Below are positions 34,135-44,545 of a DNA stretch of 64,000 nucleotides, in pieces. The DNA is taken from positions 3,782,001 to 3,846,000 of the forward strand of contig AP026540.1 in the NCBI GenBank assembly GCA_026075535.2, read 5' to 3'. Source of the DNA: Tricholoma matsutake (taxonomy: Eukaryota > Basidiomycota > Agaricomycetes > Agaricales > Tricholomataceae). The notes beneath the pieces were generated by a model. The model was not told the origin of the DNA. It searched no databases and saw nothing but the letters and a program-made list of their open reading frames with translations. Made by a program: the position numbers and the translations under genes. Numbering within the stretch: the stretch's first letter is position 1; each line of letters opens with the position of its first letter.

Positions 34135-34382
34135 TGTAGCCGTGGCGGCAGCCCCCGCAGCAGAGCCCACAGCCAGAGTCCAGCATCTCCCTTAGTGGTC
34201 ACGTGACCTCATTGACAGACACGCGCTTGTTGTAGACAGGAATGAATCTTGGCTTGTCCGCGTCCATAGCGCCTTGTGTCTAGTAGTAGACACGAGTCCA
34301 TCCTGAGCCGCTCCTGTCTAGTAGTAGACGGAAGCCCGGGTCCCCGCTAGTCCCATTAGGGTGGTTTGACTGGCTGTCTCCA
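34135..34382 (+). repeat. Nested gypsy 3' LTR
   Basis: 248 bp, partner of 27062-27309. Differences between the two are mostly C/T or G/A, many at CpG. Confidence 0.9.
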
Positions 34383-37300
34383 CCGTGTCCGACTTCCTAT
34401 AATAAATGCAGGACTCACAGGCAAGGTGCGTAAAACCCCAGTCAATCATTTGGGCATTGAGGGTTTGATTCATATTTGGCCGCTCTGCTTCATGCCATAC
34501 AATCCTTGTTGAAGCTGCCATACCCAGTCTTCATGGCCTGGTTCTTCAAACCCTTCAGGCTGCTGCATGTATTGGATTTTGTTGTCAGGGAGTACTCCGT
34601 AAAGGAAAGTGGTTTTGACATCTATCTGTTGGGCGTCCCAGCCTAAAGAAGCAGCTATGTGGAGCAAGATGCACCAAGATTCCATGCGTGCAGTGGGTGA
34701 GGTTGTTTTAGTATAATCCCTACCGTATATTTGCTCAAAGCCCCAAAATACAAGTCGGACTTTCCATCTCATGGCATGACTGTTTTCGTCATGCTTGATA
34801 TGGAAAATGGGTCAGCCCTTGTGAATCCATTTACCTTGAGGCACATCGCCCCTTGGGATGAGTTTATAGACCCCCATATCCTTCAGGGACTTTAATTCAT
34901 CTAGGTATCCTGACTGCCATCGCTCTGCATCCCCAGAATTCTTCGCCTCTTCCCAAGTCTTGGGTTCATCCTCAAACTGGAGCGACTCCAGATCAAAATC
35001 TGTCATTTCTGAAATCAGCACCCAGAGTTGATGTGCCTGATCGCCTAGGTGAAAATCATCAAATGATTGACTTAGCTCATCAATGACATCACGATCATGA
35101 TCAAAGGTTGGATCACCAGGAACATGATTGGGATTTTGTGATTGGGCAGCAATAGTAGTGGCTCTGCACTCGTGGTGTGCTTCTCTGACCCGCGCCGCAC
35201 TCTCCCTAGATTCTTGGATGGCTGTGGCTGTCCTAGTAGTGGCCAATCCCCCATTTGAATGTCGCTCTGTGGGAATAGGTACCCGGGATGATTGATGTGG
35301 GATGGGATTCTGAGTGGGTAAGCTTTGATCTTCACTAATAGGGTCATTCAGTCCGGTGACGTTCAAGGGGTGAAAGGACTCATCATTATCATCATTGTTT
35401 ATTGGCAAGACGTTGAAGGTGGGCCCACCTGAGGTAGGTGACTGAATAACATCACTCGTCAGTAATGTTTGGGAGGGGGAATGTCCATTGTGGCTTTCAA
35501 GAAAGCGGACATGGTAGGAACTGTGAACTTTTCTTGTAGTCAGATCATAGCATCGGTAGGATTTAGAATTTATATCATATCCAATAAGCACGCACTTAAT
35601 AGATCACTCAAAAATTTTTGGATTGTCCTTCTTTGGGATGAGTACAAATGCTCAGCAGCCAATTTCTCGCAGGTAGGAATAATCAGGCTTTCGTCCATGC
35701 CAAAGTTCCCAGGGAGTGCGACCTTGAAGTGATCTTGTGGTGGTTTTGGCGTGTAAATGAGAAGCTGTCAGGTAGAATTCATCCCAAAGGTAAGCCGGTA
35801 ATCCCGAGTAAATTCACATTGTATGTGCTTTAGCCATAAGGGTACAATGCATGCGCTCAACATGCCCAATATGGGCAGACGTATGTGGCACGTAAATCGC
35901 TGTACCGTTCCTCTTGTTTTGAGCCAGGCCTCCATCTCGTGAGATTTTAGTTCTCCATTGTCGGTGATATAAGTCCCAATTTTAAGTCCTGTTTCATTTT
36001 CACGAGCTAGTTCCCAAGCCTTTAGTTCTGGAAACGAATTGTCCTTATTGTGAAGCGGTATTGACCATAGAAAGGATGTAAAATCATCAACAATGTCCAT
36101 AACATAAGAATTCCCAGTATGAGATGTGACTGCATGTGGACCCAACAAATCCACCCAGACTTTTTCTAACTTCTGTGTCGCCTTATGTCCAACCCCTTCT
36201 TCACACTTTTTGGGAACGGGCATCCTCGTCTGTTTGCCAAGAACACATGCTTATTTGGGTGGCTTAGGGGCAGAGATGGTAGGTGCACCTGTAAGCGTAC
36301 CCTTCTTGGCCATATCCTAAAGTGACTGATAATTTGCATGGCCAAGTAGACGGTGCCAGGTTTCAAGATCAGGGGACTTGTGGATAGTCAAAGTGTGGTC
36401 AGCGGTGATGGAATAGAGGTGAAGTGAATAGAGTTTCTTGTTATCAAGTAAAATCCCACGGGCAATGGTAGCTCCAGTGGATTTATCCGTGACCCAGCAG
36501 GACAAGCTGTCGAAGTGCGCCACAGCATTTGAGTCGTTGGTGAGTGAACTGACAGAGATGAGTCAGACTGCCACATCTGGGATGTAGAGCGTGTTACATA
36601 ATAATATTGATGCACCCCTGGCGATGCATAACTTTATGTCGCTGATTCCAATAGCAAGGATGGAAGAGCCCCCAATGCCTTTTACAGGGTGAGGCAGTAT
36701 TTGTCGAAGAGTAAGGAAGTTGGCTTTATCTGGTGAAATATGGACTGTGGTGCCTGTATCAACAATGAAAGGGAAATGGGAGAGGGAAAGTTGTGAGCGC
36801 TGTGTCTGACTAAGCGGTTCAACAGTAAATGCGCCATCCGTAGGGGTTGAAGTGTGATGGCTCCAGTCAATAGTTGTACTTGCCTCCTCCTCAATGACAA
36901 GCCAGCCCTCATATTCTACCTCATCAATCAATGCTGTGGGGAGGGGGTCACTAGCAAGTCCTGCGAACAGGGGGCGAGTACCGGACTGATGGTCCAGGGG
37001 GTCTGCGTCTACCATAACCATGAAAGCTCGTCCATTAACATCCTTCACAGTAATTGGTACCTTCAAAGGCTTTGTCGAAGCATCGCCTTTCTTCCCTTTT
37101 TCTCGAGCTGCTTTCCGGGCTGCCATGGACTCCTCAATCATTTTCCCAGCCATTCCTCCCCCCACTTTAATGCAGTACTTGGTCGAATGACCCGCTTTCT
37201 TGCAATTTGGATTCCCACAGACTAGACTGTTGGACAGCCTGGTCGATTTGGTATGAGCAGTGAGAGCTATGGAGGATTTGTTGTCTGCACAGTGATCATT

Positions 37301-37888
37301 CTCAAGAAGTGACTGTTCATTTTCAAGGAAAAGACAAATATCTTTTGAAGTATAGGGGGATTCCCTTGTGGAAGTGGCAATGTCACGAGAGATAATTGAG
37401 CATGCATGAGGAAAGTTGTCGCTAAGTGAATTTAAAAGAGCTATGCAACAAAGGAGGTCAGGCTTAATATCAAATGCACGCTCAATGAGAGCGCAAATCT
37501 TATCGGCCATCTCGGGGAGGGGAGTATCAGTGCTGCATTGTGTCATAAGGGCCTGCTGCAGTAACTGAACCTGTCGAACAGGGCCTTCATTCTGGTGTCA
37601 TTTACGAAGCGCCTCCCAGTTCACAGTGGTAGGCTTCTCTATGTCAATGAAAGGGCATTCAGATGGAGCAATGCTGGATGCAATGAACGCATATGCAAGC
37701 CATGAGTTGGCCTTCCAGTTAATTAGCGCACAAGGCTCAGAGGTAGTAGGTGCAGGGATTGTGCCAGTGACATATTCGTAGAGACCATTCAGTGAAAGAG
37801 CGATAGTGATTTCTTCACACCATTCTTTGTAGTTTGACCTAAGCTTGTCGAGTTTCTCACCAGAATATTGTATGGAAAGTTTGATCAA
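34383..37888 (-). pseudogene. Copia C gag, protease, integrase and RT N-terminus
   Basis: Minus strand, reading from 37888 down. Gag: GEKLDKLRSNYKEW, SWLAYAFIASS. A TGA follows LRK near 37595. Gag continues (FDIKPDLLCCIALLNSLSD) with a knuckle-like CGNPNCKKAGHSTKYC (C-x4-C-x4-H-x4-C). Protease: FPFIVDTGTTVHIS. GAG-pre-integrase: WHRLLGHANYQSL followed by TAG. Integrase: KVWVDLLGPHAV, MDIVDDFTSFLW, ITDNGELKSHEMEAW. RT N-terminus: MESWCILLHIAASLGWDAQQ, DVKTTFLYG, GLYGMKQSGQI, up to CIYYRKSDT at the gypsy insertion. Several stops and frame changes. The same protein order is found in copia I, which retains SLWDMA where this copy has SL*DMA. Confidence 0.85.
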
Positions 37889-38102
37889 TGTAACCGAGGG
37901 GGGGGGTAGTGTCTAGCATGCTCGTAGCAGGTAAAACAAATAAAAATTTGGTGGGGGGAAATCGTCAAGAGGACTGATTGCACAAAGGATGATCTGTAAA
38001 CCCAAATGGGAAAGTGATCGGATTGTCGATCAAAGGAGATGACATAGAGATAACGCTGAGTGGCTAGGAGATTTTCTACCATCATTCAGAAGTGACAGGA
38101 GT

Positions 38103-38113
38103 GGCCCATAACC
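38103..38113 (-). other. Copia C primer binding site
   Basis: On the minus strand GGTTATGGGCC follows the 5' LTR directly, the same initiator tRNA-Met anticodon-arm match as in copia B and copia I. Confidence 0.75.
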
Positions 38114-38528
38114 TGTAGAAAATCAACCTAGAGTATGCAAGAAATATACTCAGTCCTTGTATAAGTGACTAAATTACATGAGACTGTACCTAGAGTATGC
38201 AAGAAATATACTAAGGTACAGTAAGTATCATTTACTGTGTGGAAAATATAATATGTGATGCTCACCTCAGTCCTTGTATAAGTGACTGAGGTGATCATGT
38301 ATCTAACTACCCATATATATATGTGTTCAGTCTAATAAAGAACAAGACAAGAGAAAAGATGCCTTTGATGCATTTGTGTAAATGCATCAAAGGGAGTGTT
38401 AATAATAGTACATGCATCAGAGAAGCTGATGTCGGCTGATCACATACCACGTTTGTCTTGCGCATCAAAGAGATGTGCCAGAAGTAGAACACGCATCAAA
38501 TTGAGCGATCACAGTGTGAATCTCAACA
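38114..38528 (-). repeat. Copia C 5' LTR
   Basis: 415 bp, same length as 25613-26027, with about ten transitions between them. The same two hairpins lie at about 38361-38392 and 38263-38293. Followed by GTGGG (38529-38533). Confidence 0.9.
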
Positions 38529-38997
38529 GTGGGTCATTTTTGTAGATGCAGCATTGTTGATGTTGATGTTGTAGTCATGGGAAATCATCCAGGAAGTGGT
38601 GCCACTTTCATTTCTGGGAGCACAAATGTGACCACATGGTCTGTGCATGGCCACAGGGTATATAAGCACCCATGAAATGACTACTTTTCCCCCAGGCTTG
38701 TCCCATTGCACGTAAACATAGTATCAATAGTAATAATTAGTACTTTTATTAGTACTTTTTTCTTATTATCAATGTAATTATAAGTACATATGTAGGATAT
38801 ATTATATACTATAAGAGACTGGTTGCAACTGATTGCAACCAGTTTTCTAACAGTTTTGATATTTTTGAATTAAGGCAACTGGCAACCCAACCGACCACAA
38901 AAGTGGGCAATTGCAACTGATGGTCTGGTTGCATTTGGTTGGGTTTGGTTGGGTTGCGGTCATTTTTTCAGTCCACCCAACCAGACCTTTAAACACT
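38529..38997. repeat. Module B, right part, ending in a hAT-like terminus
   Basis: Continues module B after the copia insertion. It contains GTATATAAGC (38658) and matches the equivalent part of module C (44040-44200). From 38815 on (AGACTGGTTGCAACTG...) it matches the right end of the hAT element 60314-61148 and finishes CCTTTAAACACTA at 38997. The partner left end was not found, so boundaries and mobility are unproven. Confidence 0.5.
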
Positions 38998-40023
38998 AAC
39001 TAGTCCTCTGTGGTGATGACAGCTGGCAAGGGTGGACAATGGTGAGAATCAGTACATAAGGGGTTAGCACTTACTCACACCAATGGTTACCACTATCAGC
39101 TTCCGCTGCAGTTTGGATATTCTGCTCCTGCAAGGCCGGGTCGATGTTCAGGTCCATTTGGGATCCAGCGTGCGAGGCGTGTATAATAAAAAAATTTGTT
39201 CCACCTGCAGTGCACTGTCTACAAGGAGGCTCAGCTTGGGCTAGGGCTCACAGGGCCTCACACCAAGTCACACTCGTTTGTGAATTACCTCAGCAATTCA
39301 TGATTACAACTGTGATTACCCTATTAGGGTTTGACTAGGGTTCCTGGGTCTTGTGCTTTTACTATTCTCTTCTACTAAGTCTACTATCTACTAGTTTGTG
39401 AGACACATGTTGCACCACTGGCCAAAATGTAAGGTCTTTTCAAACTCCGCAGGCACAATGTTTCAACATGAGCTAAACAAGGCCTAATACCTGCTTACTT
39501 CCCAATTGCTTACAGAGCAGGGAGCTGAACAAAGAACAATGGAGATCCGTGAAGACAAGCAGACTCCATCAGATGACCAAACATGGGGGTACTGCCTCCA
39601 AGCTCAACATTTAGGTCCTTTCTCCCTTGTTTGCTTTTTTAATGCAGAGTTAGTCATCCTACAGGATAAAATTAAACTAGCGCACAGATGACAAGGAACA
39701 CCAGCCCCATCCTGGGCTATACACCAACAACCCAGCATCTAAAACAATTGAGCCCCTACCAATGAGAAAGTGAAACATTGAAACAGGAGGAAAGAACAAC
39801 ACACATGGAAGGACAGGGCTCAAGGGGGCTTGGGGCAATGTGCCCCAGTTCTTTTGTTAATTTTCACTAATGCCACCATTCTGGTGGCTACAAACCATGA
39901 TGGCACCCACAATTGGCACCACAGGGAGCTCATCCCCCTCCCCCCTACATCCTACAGTGACAGCAACAATGACACCACCTGGCATGAGCAACAAGACAAG
40001 TGACAGATGCAGGGCTTGGAGCT
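38998..40023. other. No gene recognised (1.0 kb)
   Basis: Spacer between the hAT-like end and element D. Only short open stretches without known motifs. Probably old transposon debris. Confidence 0.4.
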
Positions 40024-40235
40024 CTTTACACTGCCCCACATATTCCTGGAGGAATCCTGGTTATCCCTGCCACAGCCATTGTTTACCAAATGTTGCATTC
40101 CTGGCTGTTTTTCCTCCAGTGGGACTCCTGGTTCAGTCCTGGTATATTCCTGGTAAATCAGGCTCTTCCTGGTACTATTCCAGGAATTCCCCAGGACTTG
40201 GACTCTCAGGAATCTGGGGGGACTGACCAGGAACT

Positions 40236-40378
40236 CTATAAGAGTAACCAGGACTCTGTAGGACTCATCAGGACTCACCAGGACTCACCAGGACTCACCT
40301 GGACTCACCTGGACTCACCTGGACTTACTAGGACTCACTAGGACTCACCAGGACTCACCAGGACTCACCAGGAATCCA
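40236..40378. repeat. Subterminal tandem repeat, left end of element D
   Basis: About a dozen imperfect copies of the 10-bp unit AGGACTCACC. The reverse complement (GGTGAGTCCT) forms the array at 42176-42300. Confidence 0.8.
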
Positions 40379-40422
40379 GGAGTCCTTACTACTACTAAGT
40401 AATAAAATAAATGACATGAGCT

Positions 40423-40484
40423 GGAATTGAACCCTAGGCATGAGACAACAACATTTTAGCATGGCCAATATAACCACTACACCA
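40423..40484 (-). repeat. tRNA-like unit, left side of element D (faces left)
   Basis: On the minus strand: an A-box-like TGGTGTAGTGGT (40484-40473) and a B-box-like GGGTTCAATTCC (40434-40423), at tRNA-like spacing. An internal RNA polymerase III promoter is plausible. The rest does not fold as a clear tRNA, so this is more like a SINE head or tRNA relic. Confidence 0.55.
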
Positions 40485-40710
40485 GATAGACTTATGAGGT
40501 ATGTCCACTTACTGCTCTAGGTACCATTGGGGCAGCTGTGCATGACAAAGCACACAGCCGCATATCAACATTGCCAGCTCATCATCCACCATCATCACCA
40601 CTCTCAACAATGATGCCACCTCCCTTCCACCACCTCCCCTCCGTCGCCACTGCTCCTATGGCCACCACCACCTCGTCTAATGCTGCCAACGGCTGCATTT
40701 GAACCACCTC

Positions 40711-41016
40711 GGGCCCAAACGACGACAGATGTCGTTTGGGGCCCAGGTAATGTTTTTTACTTTTTTTTATTGAACTAACTAATATTTTCTTTCCTTCTTT
40801 AGGTTCTAACTATATCATGACAACAAGATGACACCAAATGACAAACAAAGAACGATGAGCAAGTGACAGACAACAAACAACAAACAACAAACAACAAATG
40901 AAGAAACAGAGAATGACGATGCAGAGAGGGAAGGCTGGCAAAGGGCCCAGGTAAGTTTTTTTTTTGTTTGTTTCATTCTTTTTTGATTAATATTAGTTTT
41001 CTTTTGAATTTTTATA
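40711..41016 (+). other. Conserved hairpin and intron-like segments in element D
   Basis: Hairpin at 40711-40744 (GGGCCCAAACGACG paired with CGTCGTTTGGGGCCC-type sequence). GT-AG intron-like segments follow at 40747-40802 (AG then GTTCTAAC) and 40951-41016, each preceded by GGGCCCAG. The same order occurs in modules B, C and E, suggesting a shared gene remnant whose product I cannot name. Confidence 0.5.
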
Positions 41017-41039
41017 GTTTCTCATTGTATGATGCGACC

Positions 41040-41640
41040 CACAACCACCACCGCACCCTCCACCACCATGAGCAGCTGCTCGCGGGGTGGAAATGGGGAG
41101 CGACAATGAGGACCACAAAGATGGAGACAAGGAGCCGCAAACAACAAGAGCAGTGGGGTGGCAAGACAAGGACAGGAGGACAATGGACGACCATGAAAAT
41201 GACAGGACAGGGAGGACAATGGATGACAAGCACGACCCAGCACCCAGCACTGCCGCTGCGAGCAACTGCTCACAGGGTGGAAGGAGGGGTGCAAGGATGG
41301 AGATGACCATGCAACAACAACAGGACACCAGCACCAGGGAACGCAACACCACCAGGAGAGCGACAGCAAAGCCAGGATGACAAATGGGTGCGAGGATGGA
41401 GACAACCATGCAACGACAACAGGACACCAGCACCAGGGAACGCAACAGCGGGAGACAGCCAGGATGGCAAGGATGACCAGGAAGGGCACAACCAGGAGCA
41501 GCACGGAAACGACGCCCCCAAGAAGGGCATGACCAGGAGCAGCATGGAAATGATGCCCAGGATGGCAACGACAAGGACAGCGACAATGAAGGCCCGGCAC
41601 CCAGGATGACAGGGACAGGACGACCACAACTCACCAGGCC
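41040..41640 (+). repeat. Palindrome and minisatellite section of element D
   Basis: Two copies of the palindrome family (near 41064-41090 and 41250-41280, core GAGCAGCTGCTC). A longer repeat with GGACACCAGCACCAGGGAAC appears at about 41319 and 41425. Long open frames on both strands are a by-product of the repeats. Confidence 0.55.
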
Positions 41641-41905
41641 ACCCCCACATTTTGTGTGGGGCGGTTTTTCATTTTTTATTTATGGTAATACCTTCCCCCT
41701 CGCCCGCATTTTACGTGGGTGAGGGGTTTTTCTTTCTTTTTCTTTATAATTGTAATGCTCCCCTCGCATTCGACGTGAGGGGAGATTAGTTTTATATGTA
41801 TATATTTGTAGGACTCCCCCTCGCACCTTGTGTGGGGAAGGTTTTTTTTTATGTAATTAATGGTGTATCCGTCGTGTCCAACACGAGGGATGTAGTTAAT
41901 AAATT
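41640..41905. repeat. Series of GC-rich hairpins with T runs in element D
   Basis: Five successive short stem-loops, several followed by T runs: CCCCCAC/GTGTGGGG (41640s), CCCTCGCCCGC/GTGGGTGAGGG (about 41697-41727), CCCCTCGC/GTGAGGGG (41760s-41780s), CCCCTCGCAC/GTGTGGGG (41816-41840) and CGTCGTGT/ACACGAGG (41870-41890). Element E has a similar series. Confidence 0.6.
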
Positions 41906-42001
41906 TTATTTGATCTTAATTGTGAGCTTCAAGAGAGAAATACCTAAGTTTGAGTTTGAGGGTATAAATACACTTTTATATTGCAGCTAATAATTCTCCT
42001 G

Positions 42002-42071
42002 TGGCTCAACTGGTTAAGCACTTGTTTGGTTTGTCATATGATTCTTGATCATGAGTTCTAGAGTTCAATCC
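42002..42071 (+). repeat. tRNA-like unit, right side of element D (faces right)
   Basis: A-box-like TGGCTCAACTGG (42002-42013) and B-box-like GAGTTCAATCC (42061-42071). Very similar to 49199-49266 in element E, including the CTCCTGTGGCTCAACTGG lead and the TGCTCTG after the B box. Confidence 0.6.
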
Positions 42072-42175
42072 CTGCTCTGAACAAGTTTATTTTGTAGGTA
42101 CTTTGTGAAATTCATGAAGTCCGAAGCACTTGAAACTTGTAAATTGACTTTCCATTATGGTATGACTTTAGGGTA

Positions 42176-42300
42176 CTGAGTCTCACTGGATTCCTGGTGA
42201 GTCCCACTGGATTCCTGGTGAGTCCTACTGGATTCCTGGTGAGTCCTGGTGAGTCCTGGTGAGTCCTACTGGAATCCTGGAGGATTCCTGGTCTTCCTGG
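42176..42300. repeat. Subterminal repeat, right end of element D
   Basis: Repeats of GGATTCCTGGTGAGTCC, the reverse complement of the left subterminal array. Confidence 0.75.
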
Positions 42301-42345
42301 TAGGACTACCAGGATTCCTCCAGGACTATGTGGGGCAGTGTAAAG

Positions 42346-43399
42346 TTCAGACATTTTGTACCCCTTTTGAGGGGTTGAGGAGCAAAAATTGGTCATGGTC
42401 AGTATGTAATCAACAGAACTCATTGTTTACAAGCTCAATTACTCTTTTTTGGCAACATTTTGGGTGATTAGTTGCTTCTCCTAATGGATATGATTCCAAT
42501 GACCTGCCTAATATGGATTCTTACTTTGAAATTAACTTGAAAGTCTATCGTTAGAAATTGTTTATTACAATTGGATTGCGTCTATGTTTGAATTAATGGA
42601 AGTAAACAAATGATAAGCTCAAAAAAATTCACATAGCTGAATCCCAACTTCATTGCCAAGGGCTTTTCAAAGGAAATTGTACAACATATGCATAAGCAGT
42701 TGCGTAGCTTTCGGATGTTGAAAATAAGCCAGAATAGGAAGCCCATCAAAGACCACATATTTTTTCAATAGTGCCTATGGATATGAGTTTAGCTGCAAGA
42801 CTATATATGATCAACATTGTGTATATACCTGGTAAATATTGCTGCTAATATCTGCCAATTCTATCATTTACATGTTGCACCCTAAGGCCCATGAATTTCA
42901 AATGCGAAGTACTTATTGTGTCACGTCAATGTTAGGAAGGTGCAAAGGAGTTGATTCCACAGGTAACTGGCAGAAATTTCCTTTTTTGGTGAAGTTTATT
43001 CATTTTATTATGGCTGATCAACTCGATGTAACCTCAATTTTATTATGGGATCAGGTGCAGCTAATTAAAAGGAGTTGATTGCGCTATTTTTCATGATTTT
43101 ACTGATTTTTTTTTGGGGGGGTGGCCAAAATTTTGGGGTCAAAAACCCAAATTTTTGATTTCAAAGAATCGACTCATAGAATCCTGTTCATTATGCTTTA
43201 AACTATGTGTTTTAATGGTTTTTAAGGTCTCAGAACAATTGTGATGAGCCACAAAATTAGGTCCCAAAAAGTTGTTGTGTTTGTTTGTCCACAACTGTAC
43301 ATATGTAGTTAAGACTAATACTACTACTCTAAAATGACATGAAGCCCCTCACAGGGCAAGGGCCCATGAGCAGGCATATGGATAATAAAATAAAAAAGT
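42346..43399. other. No gene recognised (1.05 kb)
   Basis: AT-rich sequence with a TTTTTTTTGGGGGGG run near 43110 and no coding pattern I can support. Confidence 0.4.
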
Positions 43400-44545
43400 A
43401 CTACAAAGTAGGATGAGGGGCCGAGGACAAGAAAAAATACACACCCACTGCAGGAGTGAATGCAAGGGGGGGCATCGTCATCATGGCATTGGCATTGGCA
43501 TCCTCGTTGGCATTGGTGTCCTCATCTGGTGTTGGTGTTGGTGTCCTCATCTGGCATTGGCATTGGTGTTGGTGTCCTCGTCCAGTGTTGGCATTTGCAT
43601 CTATCATGTTGGTAATTTGTCTGTCATCACGACCCTCATCCACCCCATGAGCAGTTGCTCATGGCAGAGGTGTGGGTGGTGTGTCAGTTCTGCAGTGGTG
43701 TTGTCCAGAATGAGACCCATACCACCCTGTGAGCAGGGGCTCACAGTGGTGGTGTGGGTGGGCATGTGGGTGCTGCATTGGTGCCAGCTCATGGTTACAA
43801 CAAAGTTAGAACCTAAAAAACGAACAGAAAAGATTAGTTCAAAAAAAAAACACTAAAAAAACATCACTTGGGGCCCAAATGATGACAGATGTTGTTTGGG
43901 CCTGATGTAGTTTGTTTGTGGCATTTGGTGGTGTTGTCCAACATGGGGGATGTGGGAGTAACGGCAGGCATTGACAAAGTGGTGGTGGTGGAAGGAGGCA
44001 GAGTGGTGGCAGCAGTGTCAAGGGTGGGAGTGGTGGTTGATGTTGATGTACGTGGCCTGGGTTGATGGTTTGGCAGCTGTGGGAATGGTGAACAAGTGGC
44101 ACCACTTTTTTGTTTGGGTGTGCAAACATGACCAAGTGTTCCATCCACAGCCCCAAGGTATATAAACCCTCATTTTTGTTACTTGTTACTTGCTTGATAT
44201 CCACCTATGCTAACTAGAGCTAAGGACATGCCTCGACGGACCAATATTAAAGGCACATCTTCCACAGATGGCACATAAATATGTAATCATTCCTTGGGCA
44301 TATCCCCACTTTTCAAGTTTATTGATTAGTATATATAGTTAGTATATAAGTATATTGTAGACTGGTTACAACCAGTTCAAACCAACAAAAGTTGGTTTGA
44401 AATAAATATACAATTTGTGAAACCACAACTGACCATGTACAAAAACTAAGGCAACTGCAACTGCACAACAAACTGGACCACAGTTCAGTCTGGTTCAGTT
44501 TCAGTTTTTTTCCAGTTTGATGAACCAGACCTTCAAACACTAGTG
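43400..44545 (-). repeat. Module C (minus-strand module ending in a hAT-like terminus)
   Basis: Parallel copy of module B. On the minus strand, a frame with VDGTLGHVCTPKQKSGATC leads into the hairpin (43902-43871), a GTGATG...TTTTTTAG intron-like segment, palindrome copies at about 43722-43752 and 43641-43670, and a minisatellite of GGCATTGGTGTTGGTG-like units (43480-43600). The plus-strand right end (44345-44545, ACCAGACCTTCAAACACTA) matches the hAT-like ends at 38997 and 61148. The left end is not resolved. Confidence 0.55.

Larger units (their letters stand above)
27062..34382 (+). mobile_element. Ty3/gypsy retrotransposon nested in copia C (7.3 kb)
   Basis: Paired 248-bp LTRs (TGTAGCCGTGG...CTCCA), primer site, gag with a CCHC knuckle, pol in the order protease, RT, RNase H, integrase, a TGAGGGGGGG polypurine tract, and a 4-bp target duplication. 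It lies in the opposite orientation to its copia host. The LTRs differ at well over ten positions, mostly transitions. No chromodomain is visible at the integrase C-terminus. Eight in-frame TGA stops and a frame-shifting duplication inactivate it. Confidence 0.92.
25613..38528 (-). mobile_element. Copia C: Ty1/copia retrotransposon split by a gypsy element
   Basis: Minus-strand element with 415-bp LTRs at both ends, GTGGG target duplication, primer site and the full copia gene order. Without the nested gypsy element (27062-34382) it is about 5.6 kb. The paired LTRs differ at about ten positions, all transitions and nearly all at CpG sites. Same family as copia A and copia I, by protein and LTR similarity. 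Stops and frame breaks make it inactive. Confidence 0.92.
40024..42345. mobile_element. Element D: terminal inverted repeat element with outward tRNA-like ends (2.3 kb)
   Basis: The left end CTTTACACTGCCCCACAT mirrors the right end ATGTGGGGCAGTGTAAAG. Inside each end, inverted copies of a GGACTCACCAGGA-type tandem repeat occur, then a tRNA-like unit facing outward. The centre holds a copy of the hairpin-intron-minisatellite module on the plus strand, then several GC-rich hairpins with T runs. Element E (47412-49492) has the same architecture. No transposase domain was recognised and no target duplication resolved, so it looks non-autonomous. Confidence 0.65.

Noticed and set aside
40236..40378. 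CRISPR-like repeat array
   Set aside because: The unit is only 10 bp with no unique spacers, and the sequence is eukaryotic; it is a subterminal tandem repeat.
41012..41650. Large overlapping minus-strand frames with Ser/Leu/Cys-rich, membrane-like sequence
   Set aside because: Antisense to the repeat core of element D; same composition artefact.
41640..41905. Bacterial intrinsic terminators implying a prokaryotic origin
   Set aside because: All genes nearby are eukaryotic with introns; hairpins with T runs here belong to a repeat element.
42002..42071. A functional tRNA gene
   Set aside because: A and B boxes are present but I could not fold acceptor and D arms; the same unit recurs in element E inside the inverted repeats, so it is treated as a tRNA-like repeat.
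40015..42353. 8-bp target duplication for element D (and likewise for E)
   Set aside because: Flanks TTGGAGCT and TTCAGACA do not match; for E, GTAGAGGT and TTTACCAG do not match either. Superfamily left open.
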